Assembly: GCA_963821095.1 (NCBI GenBank)
Contig: CAWGCJ010000023.1
Span: forward strand, 186,001-250,000
From: CAVPHV01 sp963821095
Lineage (GTDB): Bacteria > Actinomycetota > Acidimicrobiia > Spongiisociales > UBA5794
DNA length: 64,000 nucleotides
Direction of reading: 5' to 3'
Translations under genes and position numbers: made by a program
The notes under the pieces: generated by a model
The model's database searches: none
The model's input: only the letters and a program-made list of their open reading frames with translations
Told to the model about the DNA's origin: nothing
In this document: positions 42,087 to 50,549 of the stretch, in pieces
How the letters are laid out: each line of letters begins with the position of its first letter
How positions within the stretch are numbered: position 1 is the first letter of the stretch

Positions 42087-42258
42087 TCCGGTCCAACTTG
42101 GCGGGCCAGGAAGCGGCGGTCGGAGGAGTGGCCTTTGCCGCTGCTGCGCCAGAAAGTGCGACGTACGGACTCGATTGAGCGATCGGCGAGCCACCAGGCC
42201 AGGCAAAGATGGGCGATCACAAATGCACTCGACCAAGGTCGGGCTACATGGCCTCAGC

Positions 42259-42676
42259 CTACGCCTCCTCGCCCCGCTCCAACCTGTCCAGCACCGCGGC
42301 GTAGTTTGCCCGGGTGTCGCCGCTGGGTTCCCGTCCCGGGAGGCGACGGCCACCCACGAACCACCCGGCTTTCTTCTCAAACCGGACGACGGCGGTTCTG
42401 CTCACTCCCAGTTCGTCGGCGAGGTCCTGTTGGGTCCAGCCTGCTGCTTCACGGATGCGGCGGCGTTCGACGTAGCCGGGCAGCGGGGTTCTGACTGCCC
42501 CTGTGCTCCAGGCTGATCTGGTTGATGAATGCCTTGTGCTCGCCCTCGATCATCTGATCGTTGGAACAACTGAAGTGGTCGTCCTCATCGCCAGCTTCTT
42601 TGTCCCACGACGCCCAGTGCTCGGCCCGACGAGTGCCGCATGTGGCGCATTTGAGGTCGGAGAACGGCAAGCTCAC
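42259..42676 (-). pseudogene. frameshifted zinc-finger/helix-turn-helix regulator
   Basis: ATG 42676 starts MSLPFSDLKCATCGTRRAEHW and runs to 42449. In another frame, open from about 42550 to the stop at 42259, lies a clear XRE-type helix-turn-helix: YVERRRIREAAGWTQQDLADEL, then GVSRTAVVRFEKKAGWF and YAAVLDRLERGEEA. The second frame has no ATG, GTG or TTG start. Joining the two near 42490-42510 gives one coherent protein, so a frameshift is likely. Two overlapping genes is the alternative. Confidence 0.45.
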
Positions 42677-42785
42677 AGGTACGCCAGGCTGAGACGTTGG
42701 CGAGAAGCCTGCAGCCGCCGTGCAACCGATCAGCGGCTACGCTGACCTCATTGGAGACGTAGGGCGGCTAAACCCCAGGTCAGTG

Positions 42786-42872
42786 TGGTACCGGGAGGGG
42801 GACTTGAACCCCCACGTCCTTGCGGACAACGGATTTTGAGTCCGCCGCGTCTACCAATTCCGCCATCCCGGC
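42786..42872 (-). tRNA. tRNA-Leu (anticodon CAA)
   Basis: Minus-strand cloverleaf of 87 nt including an encoded CCA. Acceptor GCCGGGA pairs with TCCCGGT. The anticodon loop CTCAAAA gives anticodon CAA, reading UUG. The long variable arm (TTGTCCGCAAGGACG) is typical of leucine tRNAs, and the T-arm GGGGGTTCAAGTCCCCC is perfect. It marks the edge of the decayed 40-42.8 kb stretch, a common site for integration, though I see no integrase. Confidence 0.97.
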
Positions 42873-42917
42873 TGGTGCAAGTCCGATGCTACCGCGTCCG
42901 TCCCCGTCCGTTGTCCG

Positions 42918-42923
42918 TACAAT
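42918..42923 (+). promoter_or_regulatory. -10 box, leaderless promoter of the 42931 gene
   Basis: TACAAT lies 7 nt before ATG 42931. Confidence 0.5.
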
Positions 42924-42930
42924 CTCGCCG

Positions 42931-43203
42931 ATGAGGCGACGGGAACGCAAGCTCTTCAAGATCAACGACGAGATCGCGGCGCTGCTCGAGTCCGAGCGGC
43001 TTGCGGAGGAGGAGTTGATATTCCACCAACACCTCGACGACGACGCCAAGCGCGATGCGGCCGTCAGCGGCAACCCGCTCGATCGAGCCGATGCCAGGGA
43101 AACATCGGCCGATGTGGCCAGATTCGAGGACCACATCCGCAACCTCCGGGCGGAACGCGCCCGGCTCGAGGCCAAACGGGACCGGCTGCTCGATCGACTA
43201 TGA
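42931..43203 (+). CDS. small coiled-coil protein
   Basis: 90 residues, almost all charged helix. The start RRRERKLFKINDEIAALLESE and the end FEDHIRNLRAERARLEAKRDRLLDRL show heptad-like Leu/Ile spacing of a coiled coil. The middle carries His and Asp (FHQHLDDDAKRD). No family recognised. Start fixed by the TACAAT box. Conserved short coiled coils of this sort are common beside tRNA genes in actinobacteria, but the role is unknown. Confidence 0.65.
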   Translation: MRRRERKLFKINDEIAALLESERLAEEELIFHQHLDDDAKRDAAVSGNPLDRADARETSADVARFEDHIRNLRAERARLEAKRDRLLDRL

Positions 43204-43230
43204 CGAGGTGGGGCCTCTGAACGTAGGGGA

Positions 43231-43246
43231 GTGACTAGTACCGCGG
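43231..43246. promoter_or_regulatory. CTAG-containing element upstream of the TadE-TadG cluster
   Basis: GTGACTAGTACCGCGG matches the 17202-17218 element except for one missing base. A second CTAG half (GACTAGTTCC) follows at once. It lies about 55 bp upstream of the TACACT box. Confidence 0.4.
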
Positions 43247-43300
43247 ACTAGTTCCGAAATGGCCACTAATTCCTCCTATACCTGAGCCACTATGAGCCGA

Positions 43301-43306
43301 TACACT
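43301..43306 (+). promoter_or_regulatory. -10 box of the TadE-TadG promoter
   Basis: TACACT, 30 nt before GTG 43337. Unlike most promoters here, it gives a leader with a GAGGAG ribosome binding site. Confidence 0.4.
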
Positions 43307-43336
43307 ATTGAACACCCTCAGTGAGGAGAAACCACG

Positions 43337-43918
43337 GTGAGTAGCCGCATCTCAAAGCGGACCAAAGAAGAGCGCGGAGCTGCGCTCGTTGAGTTTGCTT
43401 TTATTCTCCCCCTCCTGCTCGTGCTCTTGTTCGGGATCGTGGAGATGGGTCTCGCCTTGCGGGACCAATTGACCATGTCGAATGCAGTGACGTCATCCGC
43501 TCGGATCGGCAGCGTGCTCGGTGACGACGCAGAGGCGGACATCGTCATTCTCGATGCGGTCCAGGCCGGATTGGTCGGCGCAGTCGACAGCGACGTCATC
43601 ACCAAGGTCATCATCTATCGAGCCGACGCCGCTGGGAACTCCACTGGGGAGGAGAACCACTACACCTACGACGAGACCGACCTGACCTGTCCGTGGGCTC
43701 CGTGTCCGGACCCTGCGGTCGGTGGCTTCAAGTATGGGGACCCGGGGAACTGGCCACCCGACATGAGAGTCGTCACGTTGCCGTCGCCTGACATCCTCGG
43801 CGTCAGGATTGAATTCACCCACAAGTGGATCACCACGTTCATCCCATTCATGTCAAGCCCAGCCCACTGGACAAGTGAAGCACGGGTCCGCCTCGAGCCG
43901 GATGTGTCGGGCACATGA
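43337..43918 (+). CDS. TadE-like pilus assembly protein (copy 1)
   Basis: 193 residues with a GTG start (GAGGAG about 8-9 nt upstream). The N-terminal RGAALVEFAFILPLLLVLLFG is the TadE motif, a prepilin-like hydrophobic helix with Glu. A short exposed domain of about 150 residues follows, with a Cys pair (LTCPWAPCPDP). TadE proteins are minor pseudopilins of the tad (Flp) pilus. The stop overlaps the TadG-like gene (ATGA). Confidence 0.88.
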   Translation: MSSRISKRTKEERGAALVEFAFILPLLLVLLFGIVEMGLALRDQLTMSNAVTSSARIGSVLGDDAEADIVILDAVQAGLVGAVDSDVITKVIIYRADAAGNSTGEENHYTYDETDLTCPWAPCPDPAVGGFKYGDPGNWPPDMRVVTLPSPDILGVRIEFTHKWITTFIPFMSSPAHWTSEARVRLEPDVSGT

Positions 43919-45354
43919 TTGCCAAGATCAAGAATCGCTGGCAGGAGTTCGACAGCCGGGAGCGGGGCGCTGTCCTCATCTTGACTGCAGCCATGCTGAT
44001 CGTTCTGATGGGTGCGGCCGCGATGGGGACCGACCTTGGCTGGCTCTATCTCAACGGCAGACGCACCCAGCAAGCGGCCGATGCCGCTGCCCTTGCCGGC
44101 GTCGTGTATCTCCCCAACGACGAACCATCGGCGATTTCGACCGCGGTGAACATGGCCCGGGCCAATGACTACGTTGATACCTCCATGGGCGGCGACGCGA
44201 GCGTTGTTGCCCACAAGCTCGTTGACAACGATCGGCGGCTGCAAGTCACGGTGACGCGATCGGTTGGCACCTACTTCCTGAAGGTGTTTGGGATCGACAA
44301 CATCTCACTGTCGAGGAGCGCCGTCGCCGAGTATGTGCTCCCCCTGCCGCTGGGTAGTCCCGAGCCGCAGTTTGGCAACAATCCGGAGTGTGCACCCAAT
44401 ATCGATACCGGAGTTGGCTGTACCAATATTTGGGCCAACATCCACGGCAAGTACACAAATCGGATCATGGGTGACGCCTTCTCGCCCTGGTGCACCGGGA
44501 GCAACGGTACGTCATGCACCTACAACGAATGGCACCGTGATCGTGGCTATCTCTTTGGAGTGGAGCTCGACGCCGACACGGCGAGCTTGGGAGTCGATCT
44601 CCTCGATCCGGCTTTCGTTCAGGGGGGCAACGACTACGTATGGGCTGGAGACAACCCGATTAGCGGCAACGTCGGCCCTTCGGTCGAGTTCACCTTGTGG
44701 AGCGAGGATCCGACCCCACTCGATCTGAGCGACGGCAATGTGATCTTGTGTCAGGTCGTCTATGCCCCTGAACCTGTGGGAACGCCGTTCACCTGGCGTG
44801 ATTTCTGCGACGTCTCAGGAGCCGACGCAGGCGTGTATCCACTTCAGGTACGCATTGCCGACGAGAACTTCGGCTTGAATCGGTATTCGATCAGAACAAG
44901 CGCAGCGGGGGCGGCGAACTCGCGGGTCTATGGACTCGGTGACATGTCGATTTACGCCAACGTCCAGAATGGCGGATCCGACTTCTTCCTTGCCGAGGTC
45001 GACCAGGTCCACAAGGGCAAGCAGCTGATCGTAGAGCTCTTTGACCCCGGCGAAGCCAACGGAAACAACTTCATCCACATCAGGGATCCATTCGGGAACA
45101 GCCCAGAATGCCACGTCCAGGTGCCGAACGACTCAATCGATGAAGTGCTCAGCAATTGCATCATCGATGCCACTCGGCCGGCTCGGAACTACAACGGCGA
45201 CTGGATCTACGTGAGCATCGACCTTCCCGGCGACTACAGCTGCAACGGACCGAACTGCTGGTGGAAGGTCTATTACGACTACGCAAATGAGGCAAACGAC
45301 ACCACGACCTGGACCGCTCGGATCGAGGGCAATCCGGTTCGTTTGGTTGAGTAG
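43915..45354 (+). CDS. TadG-like pilus-associated protein (copy 1)
   Basis: 479 residues. After a basic leader, ERGAVLILTAAMLIVLMGAA is the TadE/G-type membrane anchor. TDLGWLYLNGRRTQQAADAAALAGV is the conserved segment after it. The large outer domain (about 150-479) is Cys-containing, rich in Asn, Gly and aromatic residues, and ends TWTARIEGNPVRLV. It is probably exposed and could be an adhesive tip. Coupled to copy 1 of TadE. Confidence 0.85.
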   Translation: MIAKIKNRWQEFDSRERGAVLILTAAMLIVLMGAAAMGTDLGWLYLNGRRTQQAADAAALAGVVYLPNDEPSAISTAVNMARANDYVDTSMGGDASVVAHKLVDNDRRLQVTVTRSVGTYFLKVFGIDNISLSRSAVAEYVLPLPLGSPEPQFGNNPECAPNIDTGVGCTNIWANIHGKYTNRIMGDAFSPWCTGSNGTSCTYNEWHRDRGYLFGVELDADTASLGVDLLDPAFVQGGNDYVWAGDNPISGNVGPSVEFTLWSEDPTPLDLSDGNVILCQVVYAPEPVGTPFTWRDFCDVSGADAGVYPLQVRIADENFGLNRYSIRTSAAGAANSRVYGLGDMSIYANVQNGGSDFFLAEVDQVHKGKQLIVELFDPGEANGNNFIHIRDPFGNSPECHVQVPNDSIDEVLSNCIIDATRPARNYNGDWIYVSIDLPGDYSCNGPNCWWKVYYDYANEANDTTTWTARIEGNPVRLVE

Positions 45355-45523
45355 GGTCTCGGGCGTCGCCGCGGACGAGGTGCGGTCGGCGTCGCCACCG
45401 TCGGGGTGACCGCGAGCGTGGATCCGGCGGGTTCGTCGTTTTCCTATTCCCTTTTCAGTTGTCCACAGATACACTCAGGTGCACAGCGTGGTGGTGTGCG
45501 CGCCGAGCGAGGTAGGAGTATCT

Positions 45524-46171
45524 GTGGTCCGGAAGACCGACATCCGGAACGAAGCCATTGGGGGAGGAGACGAGCGTGGCGCCGCGCTCGTTGAGTTCAC
45601 CATCGTGGCGTTCCTGCTGCTGACTCTCGTTTTCGGGATCGTTGAGTTCGGCCTCGCCTTCCGTGATCGCCTCACCATCGGCAACGCCACGCAGAGCGCA
45701 GCCCGGGTGGGGACGGCCGTTGGGCGCGACCTGACTGCCGATCTCGCCATTCTGCAATCTCTGGAACAGACCCTTTCGACGTTGCCCGGTTCGGGGGTTG
45801 ACACCGTGGCCTACGTCGATGTCTACAAAGCCAACAACGTCGGCCAGCCGGTGGGCGGCTGCCCGACCGGCGAGTGCAACCGCTACTTCTATTCCTACAT
45901 CGACGGACCGGGGCCACAGTGTGACTGGTCTCCCTGTCCTGATCCCGACGACGGCTACAGCGGGTGGAACTGGTCGCCGGCCGACCGTGAGGTCGAGGTC
46001 GGCAACCTCGACGTCATGGGAGTCGAGATCACCTTTGGCCACGCATGGGTGGTTGGATCACTGGTTCCGCTCCCCGATGTCGACTGCAACAACAATCCAA
46101 CTCCGACCAATTGCTGGGCCGATACGGCGCTGATGCGAATGGAGCCGCAACAGTTTGGGATTGGGCCATGA
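45524..46171 (+). CDS. TadE-like pilus assembly protein (copy 2)
   Basis: 215 residues from GTG 45524, chosen for GGAG 6 nt upstream over a GTG at 45479. ERGAALVEFTIVAFLLLTLVFG is the TadE anchor. The exposed part is clearly related to copy 1 (SPCPDPDDG replaces APCPDPAVG, and a shared DVMGVEITFGHAWV / DILGVRIEFTHKWI strand). The stop overlaps the second TadG-like gene (ATGA). The interval 45355-45523 holds no other gene. Confidence 0.87.
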   Translation: MVRKTDIRNEAIGGGDERGAALVEFTIVAFLLLTLVFGIVEFGLAFRDRLTIGNATQSAARVGTAVGRDLTADLAILQSLEQTLSTLPGSGVDTVAYVDVYKANNVGQPVGGCPTGECNRYFYSYIDGPGPQCDWSPCPDPDDGYSGWNWSPADREVEVGNLDVMGVEITFGHAWVVGSLVPLPDVDCNNNPTPTNCWADTALMRMEPQQFGIGP

Positions 46172-47718
46172 CCACGCCGAATGGGGGGCCTTTTGAGGTC
46201 ACGGGGCGTTGGGTCGATGAGGGGGAGCGAGGCGCCGTCCTCATCCTTACGACGCTGCTACTTGTGGTGTTCATGGGTATGGCCGCATTCGCCATCGATC
46301 TCGGTTGGCTCTACTACAACCAGTTGAACACGGCGAAGGCCGCCGAGGCGGCCGCGTTGGCCGGCGTGGTACACATGCCCATGCCGGGCTGCGTTGATCC
46401 TGGGTCCGGCGATCAACCGACGACCGTGGCTCGCGATATCGCCGGCCGGCAGGGCTATCAACACAACATCGGCGGAGTGATCGTTGCTGCCGCCAAGGGG
46501 AGCAACTGCAACCAGCTCACCGTCGACATCAGCCGTTCATACGGGACGTTCTTCCTCCAGGTCTTTGGCATCGACACCGTCGAGATCAACCAGGCCGCCA
46601 CCGCGGAGTACTTGCCTCCGCTGAAACTTGGCAGCGATGAGGCCTACCTCGGAGAGGACCCGACGGTTGGTGGTCGCGACCGAGACTTCTGGGTTGCCGT
46701 CAACGGCACACGACGCCGCAAGGAGTCGGGAGACCCCTACGCCACCAAGTGCGCGGGGACCGGAACCGCCCACAACTGCAACGACCCCGGGGCGAATGTT
46801 GGTGTCGAGTATCGAGATCCGGCGTACTACTACGCAGTGGAAGTTGACCCCGCCGACAACAACAAGTTGCTCACCGTCGAGATCTTCGATGGGGTGCACT
46901 GCAATCAGAGCAACGGGGAATACGCGCCCGATGCGGGATGCCGACCCGATGGCACAGCCGAATACGACGGCTATCCGACTGACTTCTCGCTCGAGTTCCG
47001 TCTCTACCCACCCGACTCCACCCCCGCAGATTGGACCGACAACTCGTCGAACAACGCTGCGGTCTGCTCGAAGACATTCCACTACAGCGCGGTGCTGGCG
47101 GAGCAGTACCGCTGGGACGAGCTCGGTAGCTGTCCCGTCGTCGCGGTCTCGGGTATCTACGTGCTCGAGGTAGACATCCACGAAGCGTCGCCGGCACTGG
47201 CCGATTCCAACATCGCGGTGTCGGCCTACTCGATCCGGGCGTTGATCAACGGTCAGGTTGACAATGCCACGGCGGTATACGGGCTCGGTGCCATGTCACT
47301 GTGGATGCCGGAGCTCGGTTCAAATCCAAGCTTCAAGATCGTGAAGCTCGATGAGATCTACGCCGGGACCGAGTTGATCTTGAGCATGTTCGACGCGGGA
47401 GATATCACCGGCACCATCGACCTCAGCTTCACCGGCGAGCTGGCCGGCCAGGATTGCCTCTATCGGGTGCGCGACGAGTTCCTCAACGAGGTCCAAGCCT
47501 GGGGAGGCGACGACGGCGGATCCGGGTGTTATCTGGAGATCACCAACAAGGAATACAACAACCGTTGGATCGACTTTCGTTTCCCGATCGATCCCGGTTA
47601 CACCTGTAGTAGCGACTGTTGGGTCTTCGTCGACTACAACCTGGCTGCGGCCGACCCCTTCGAGCGGACAACGTGGACGGCCCGGGTCGACGGTCAGCCC
47701 ATCCACCTGGTTCCCTGA
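46168..47718 (+). CDS. TadG-like pilus-associated protein (copy 2)
   Basis: 516 residues from ATG 46168. Anchor ERGAVLILTTLLLVVFMGMA, then IDLGWLYYNQLNTAKAAEAA. The outer domain is larger than in copy 1, has about ten Cys and ends TWTARVDGQPIHLVP, parallel to copy 1. The two TadE-TadG pairs arose by tandem duplication and have since diverged, perhaps for different pili or tips. Confidence 0.85.
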   Translation: MTTPNGGPFEVTGRWVDEGERGAVLILTTLLLVVFMGMAAFAIDLGWLYYNQLNTAKAAEAAALAGVVHMPMPGCVDPGSGDQPTTVARDIAGRQGYQHNIGGVIVAAAKGSNCNQLTVDISRSYGTFFLQVFGIDTVEINQAATAEYLPPLKLGSDEAYLGEDPTVGGRDRDFWVAVNGTRRRKESGDPYATKCAGTGTAHNCNDPGANVGVEYRDPAYYYAVEVDPADNNKLLTVEIFDGVHCNQSNGEYAPDAGCRPDGTAEYDGYPTDFSLEFRLYPPDSTPADWTDNSSNNAAVCSKTFHYSAVLAEQYRWDELGSCPVVAVSGIYVLEVDIHEASPALADSNIAVSAYSIRALINGQVDNATAVYGLGAMSLWMPELGSNPSFKIVKLDEIYAGTELILSMFDAGDITGTIDLSFTGELAGQDCLYRVRDEFLNEVQAWGGDDGGSGCYLEITNKEYNNRWIDFRFPIDPGYTCSSDCWVFVDYNLAAADPFERTTWTARVDGQPIHLVP

Positions 47719-47751
47719 CGGCAGCACCGTCTGACCTGTAGGGGGCGCAGG

Positions 47752-47757
47752 TACACT
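47752..47757 (+). promoter_or_regulatory. -10 box, leaderless promoter of polA
   Basis: TACACT lies 8 nt before ATG 47766. Confidence 0.5.
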
Positions 47758-47765
47758 CCGCAGCG

Positions 47766-50399
47766 ATGCCAACGCTCGCCCTGCTCGACGGACATAGCCT
47801 CGCCTACCGCGCCTTCTACGCGCTGCCTGCGGACCTCGCCACGTCTGCCGGCCAGGTGACCAACGCGGTGTTTGGGTTCACCTCGATGCTGATCAAGCTG
47901 CTCGACGACTCCGATCCTGATGCGATCGCCGTTGCCTGGGACGTGCGCGGCCCAACCTTCCGCAAGGAGCGTTACCCCGAATACAAGGCGCAACGCGACA
48001 AGCCGCCCGACTTGTTCGCGAGTCAGCTACCGCTGATCGATGAGGTGCTCGCCGCCCTGCAGATCCCACAGTTGCGCGTCGGCGGGGTCGAGGCCGACGA
48101 TGTAATCGCCACGCTGGCGTCCTCCGCCGGATCAGCCGGCTGGGATGTCATCGTGGTCACCGGTGATCGCGACGCGTTCCAACTCATCGATGACCATGTA
48201 TCGGTCTACTACACCCTGCGGGGCATCTCCGACACGGTCGATGCCACCCCGGCGTGGCTCGAGGGGCGCTACGGCGTTCGTCCCGACCAGTACCTCGAAT
48301 ACGCCTCGCTGCGGGGTGACAGCTCGGACAATCTTCCCGGGGTCCCGGGTGTGGGTGAAAAGACCGCAGCCAAGCTGATCGCGGGGTATGGCTCTCTCGA
48401 TGGGATCTACGAGCACCTCGACGAGCAAACGCCGAAGCTGCGTGAGAACCTCGCCGCTCATCGTGATCAGGTGTTTCTCAATCGTGAGTTGATGGACCTC
48501 GTGCGCGACGTAGATGTGCGCCTCGATGGCGAACCGGTCACGCCCGACGATCTGGTGCGACGCGACTGGGACCATGATGAGGTACGGGGGATCTTCGATG
48601 GGCTGGCGTTCCGGACGCTTTGGGAGCGCCTGAGTGAACTCGGTGGCCAGACCGTGGTGGCTTCGGCCCCCCTCGACGTCACGGTGCGAACGATGCTGCC
48701 CGGTGATCCCGTTGCTCCGGGCCCCTTCATCGTCGAACCCGTGTGGGATGGAGATGATCTGACCGGCGTCATGCGGGCCGAGGGAGATGGGGGAGTGTTC
48801 GTGCCCGCCGACCGCCTCGAAGTGATCCTTGCCGAGGCCTCCGGAGGTGAGGCGGGGATGATTGCCCACGACGCCAAGCCGATCGTGCGGGCCATGCTCG
48901 AAATGGAGCTGACGCCTCCGGCCGTGGCCTTCGACACCGCGCTTGCTTCCTACGTCATCAATCCTGCTCAGCGCACTCCCGATCTTTCGGAACTCGCCTA
49001 TCGGGAGCTGGGGCTGGCCGTGGATCCGGCGGACGACGGCGACGAGCGCGCCGCTCAGGGCGCCTTCGAATTCGACGCCATCGAGGCCGGTCCGGATCTC
49101 GACGCCGCGGCGCGCCGTGCCGTGGCAGTCGGGCGTCTGGTGGCGCCGATGGCCGAGCAGGTGGCCGCTCGAGGTGGCACGGCGTTGCTCGAACAGATCG
49201 AGTTGCCGTTGGCATCGATTCTCGCCCAGATGGAGGTGACTGGGATCGGCGTCGATCGCGCCTTCCTGGCGGATCTCGGTGAGCAGTTGCGAGCCCGGCT
49301 GGCGGCGCTCGAGATTGCGATCCACGAGGCCGCGGGCGGACCGTTCAACGTCAACTCGACTCTGCAACTGCGGGAGGTGCTGTTTGAGCGCCTCGCGCTC
49401 CCGGTGCTCAAGAAGACCCCGAAGGGCGTACCGTCGACCGATGCCTCAGTTCTCGGCAAACTGAAGGACGAGCATCCGATGGTTGAGATGTTGCTCGAGT
49501 ATCGCGAGCTGGAGAAGCTGCGCTCCACCTACGTCGACGCCCTCATTCCCCTCATCGAGCCGGATGGGCGGGTGAGGGGCCGGTTCAATCAGATGGCCGC
49601 CGCCACCGGACGTTTGTCACAGGAACAGCCCAATCTGCAGAACATCCCAGTCCGCTCCGAAGAAGGACGGATCATCCGGCAGGCCTTCGTCGCCGACGAA
49701 GGGTGCCGGTTCCTCGTAGCGGACTATTCGCAGATCGAGCTTCGCATCCTTGCTCACCTCTCGGCGGATCCCGGGCTCGTCGAGGCGTTTGAAAGCGGCC
49801 TCGACATTCACACTGCAACTGCAGCCAGGGTCGCCGGGATCAGTGTCGACGAGGTCGATACCGACGCCAGACGTCGCGCCAAGATGATCAACTTCGGATT
49901 GCTCTACGGGATGGAGGCGTACGGCTTGGCCCAGCGGCTCGAGATCTCCCGAGACGAGGCCCAGGAGCACGTCACGGCATACTTCGAACAGTTTCCCCAG
50001 GTCAAGGCGTTCATGCAGGGGATCGTGGACGAAGCGCGATCCACCGGGTACACCACAACTCTGCTTGGCCGGCGGCGGTACCTCCCCGAACTCTCGAGCT
50101 CGAACTTCCGGGACCGTCAGACCGGCGAGCGGATGGCCCTGAACGCCCCGATCCAGGGAGCGGCCGCGGACATCATCAAGAAGGCGATGATTCAACTCGA
50201 CGGGCGACTCCGCGCCGGCGGATACCGAGCGGAGATGCTGCTCCAGATCCACGACGAACTCGTTCTCGAGGTTCCCGAGGATGAGGTCGCCGCCGTCACC
50301 GAACTGACGACCGAGGTGATGGAGAGCATCGTCGAGCTGCGGGTGCCGCTCACCGTCGACGTTGCCACCGGAGCGACACTCGCCGAGTGTAAGAGCTGA
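47766..50399 (+). CDS. polA: DNA polymerase I
   Basis: 877 residues. The N-terminal 5'-nuclease domain (1 to about 290) has LLDGHSLAYRAFYA, VVTGDRDAFQL and GDSSDNLPGVPGVGEKTA. The 3'-5' exonuclease domain (about 300-480) lacks the DxE motif and is probably inactive, as in many actinobacteria and Taq. The polymerase domain has motif A DYSQIELRILAHLS (about 652), motif B RRRAKMINFGLLYGM (about 700) and motif C QIHDELVLEVP (about 828). It fills gaps and removes RNA primers. Confidence 0.97.
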   Translation: MPTLALLDGHSLAYRAFYALPADLATSAGQVTNAVFGFTSMLIKLLDDSDPDAIAVAWDVRGPTFRKERYPEYKAQRDKPPDLFASQLPLIDEVLAALQIPQLRVGGVEADDVIATLASSAGSAGWDVIVVTGDRDAFQLIDDHVSVYYTLRGISDTVDATPAWLEGRYGVRPDQYLEYASLRGDSSDNLPGVPGVGEKTAAKLIAGYGSLDGIYEHLDEQTPKLRENLAAHRDQVFLNRELMDLVRDVDVRLDGEPVTPDDLVRRDWDHDEVRGIFDGLAFRTLWERLSELGGQTVVASAPLDVTVRTMLPGDPVAPGPFIVEPVWDGDDLTGVMRAEGDGGVFVPADRLEVILAEASGGEAGMIAHDAKPIVRAMLEMELTPPAVAFDTALASYVINPAQRTPDLSELAYRELGLAVDPADDGDERAAQGAFEFDAIEAGPDLDAAARRAVAVGRLVAPMAEQVAARGGTALLEQIELPLASILAQMEVTGIGVDRAFLADLGEQLRARLAALEIAIHEAAGGPFNVNSTLQLREVLFERLALPVLKKTPKGVPSTDASVLGKLKDEHPMVEMLLEYRELEKLRSTYVDALIPLIEPDGRVRGRFNQMAAATGRLSQEQPNLQNIPVRSEEGRIIRQAFVADEGCRFLVADYSQIELRILAHLSADPGLVEAFESGLDIHTATAARVAGISVDEVDTDARRRAKMINFGLLYGMEAYGLAQRLEISRDEAQEHVTAYFEQFPQVKAFMQGIVDEARSTGYTTTLLGRRRYLPELSSSNFRDRQTGERMALNAPIQGAAADIIKKAMIQLDGRLRAGGYRAEMLLQIHDELVLEVPEDEVAAVTELTTEVMESIVELRVPLTVDVATGATLAECKS

Positions 50400-50549
50400 C
50401 GCTCGACGCGGCGGCCCCGGCGAATGGCGAAATGTGCGCAGACCACTTTGGCGTCTCTCCTGCACCTGTTACGCTTCGGCCCTGCCTTCGACGAGGCGAG
50501 TCTGCGCGCTCGAGGGCAATTCATGGAAACAAGGAGTTGATGTTCTCGT

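Noticed and set aside
41460..42380. 306-codon minus-strand frame in the decayed zone
   Set aside because: Partly antisense to the DUF559 relic and the zinc-ribbon gene. The helix-turn-helix in this area is in a different frame.
42786..43203. tRNA-anchored integrated element with an integrase
   Set aside because: No integrase and no repeated tRNA 3' end seen nearby.
48132..49367. 411-codon minus-strand frame inside polA
   Set aside because: Shadow of polA.
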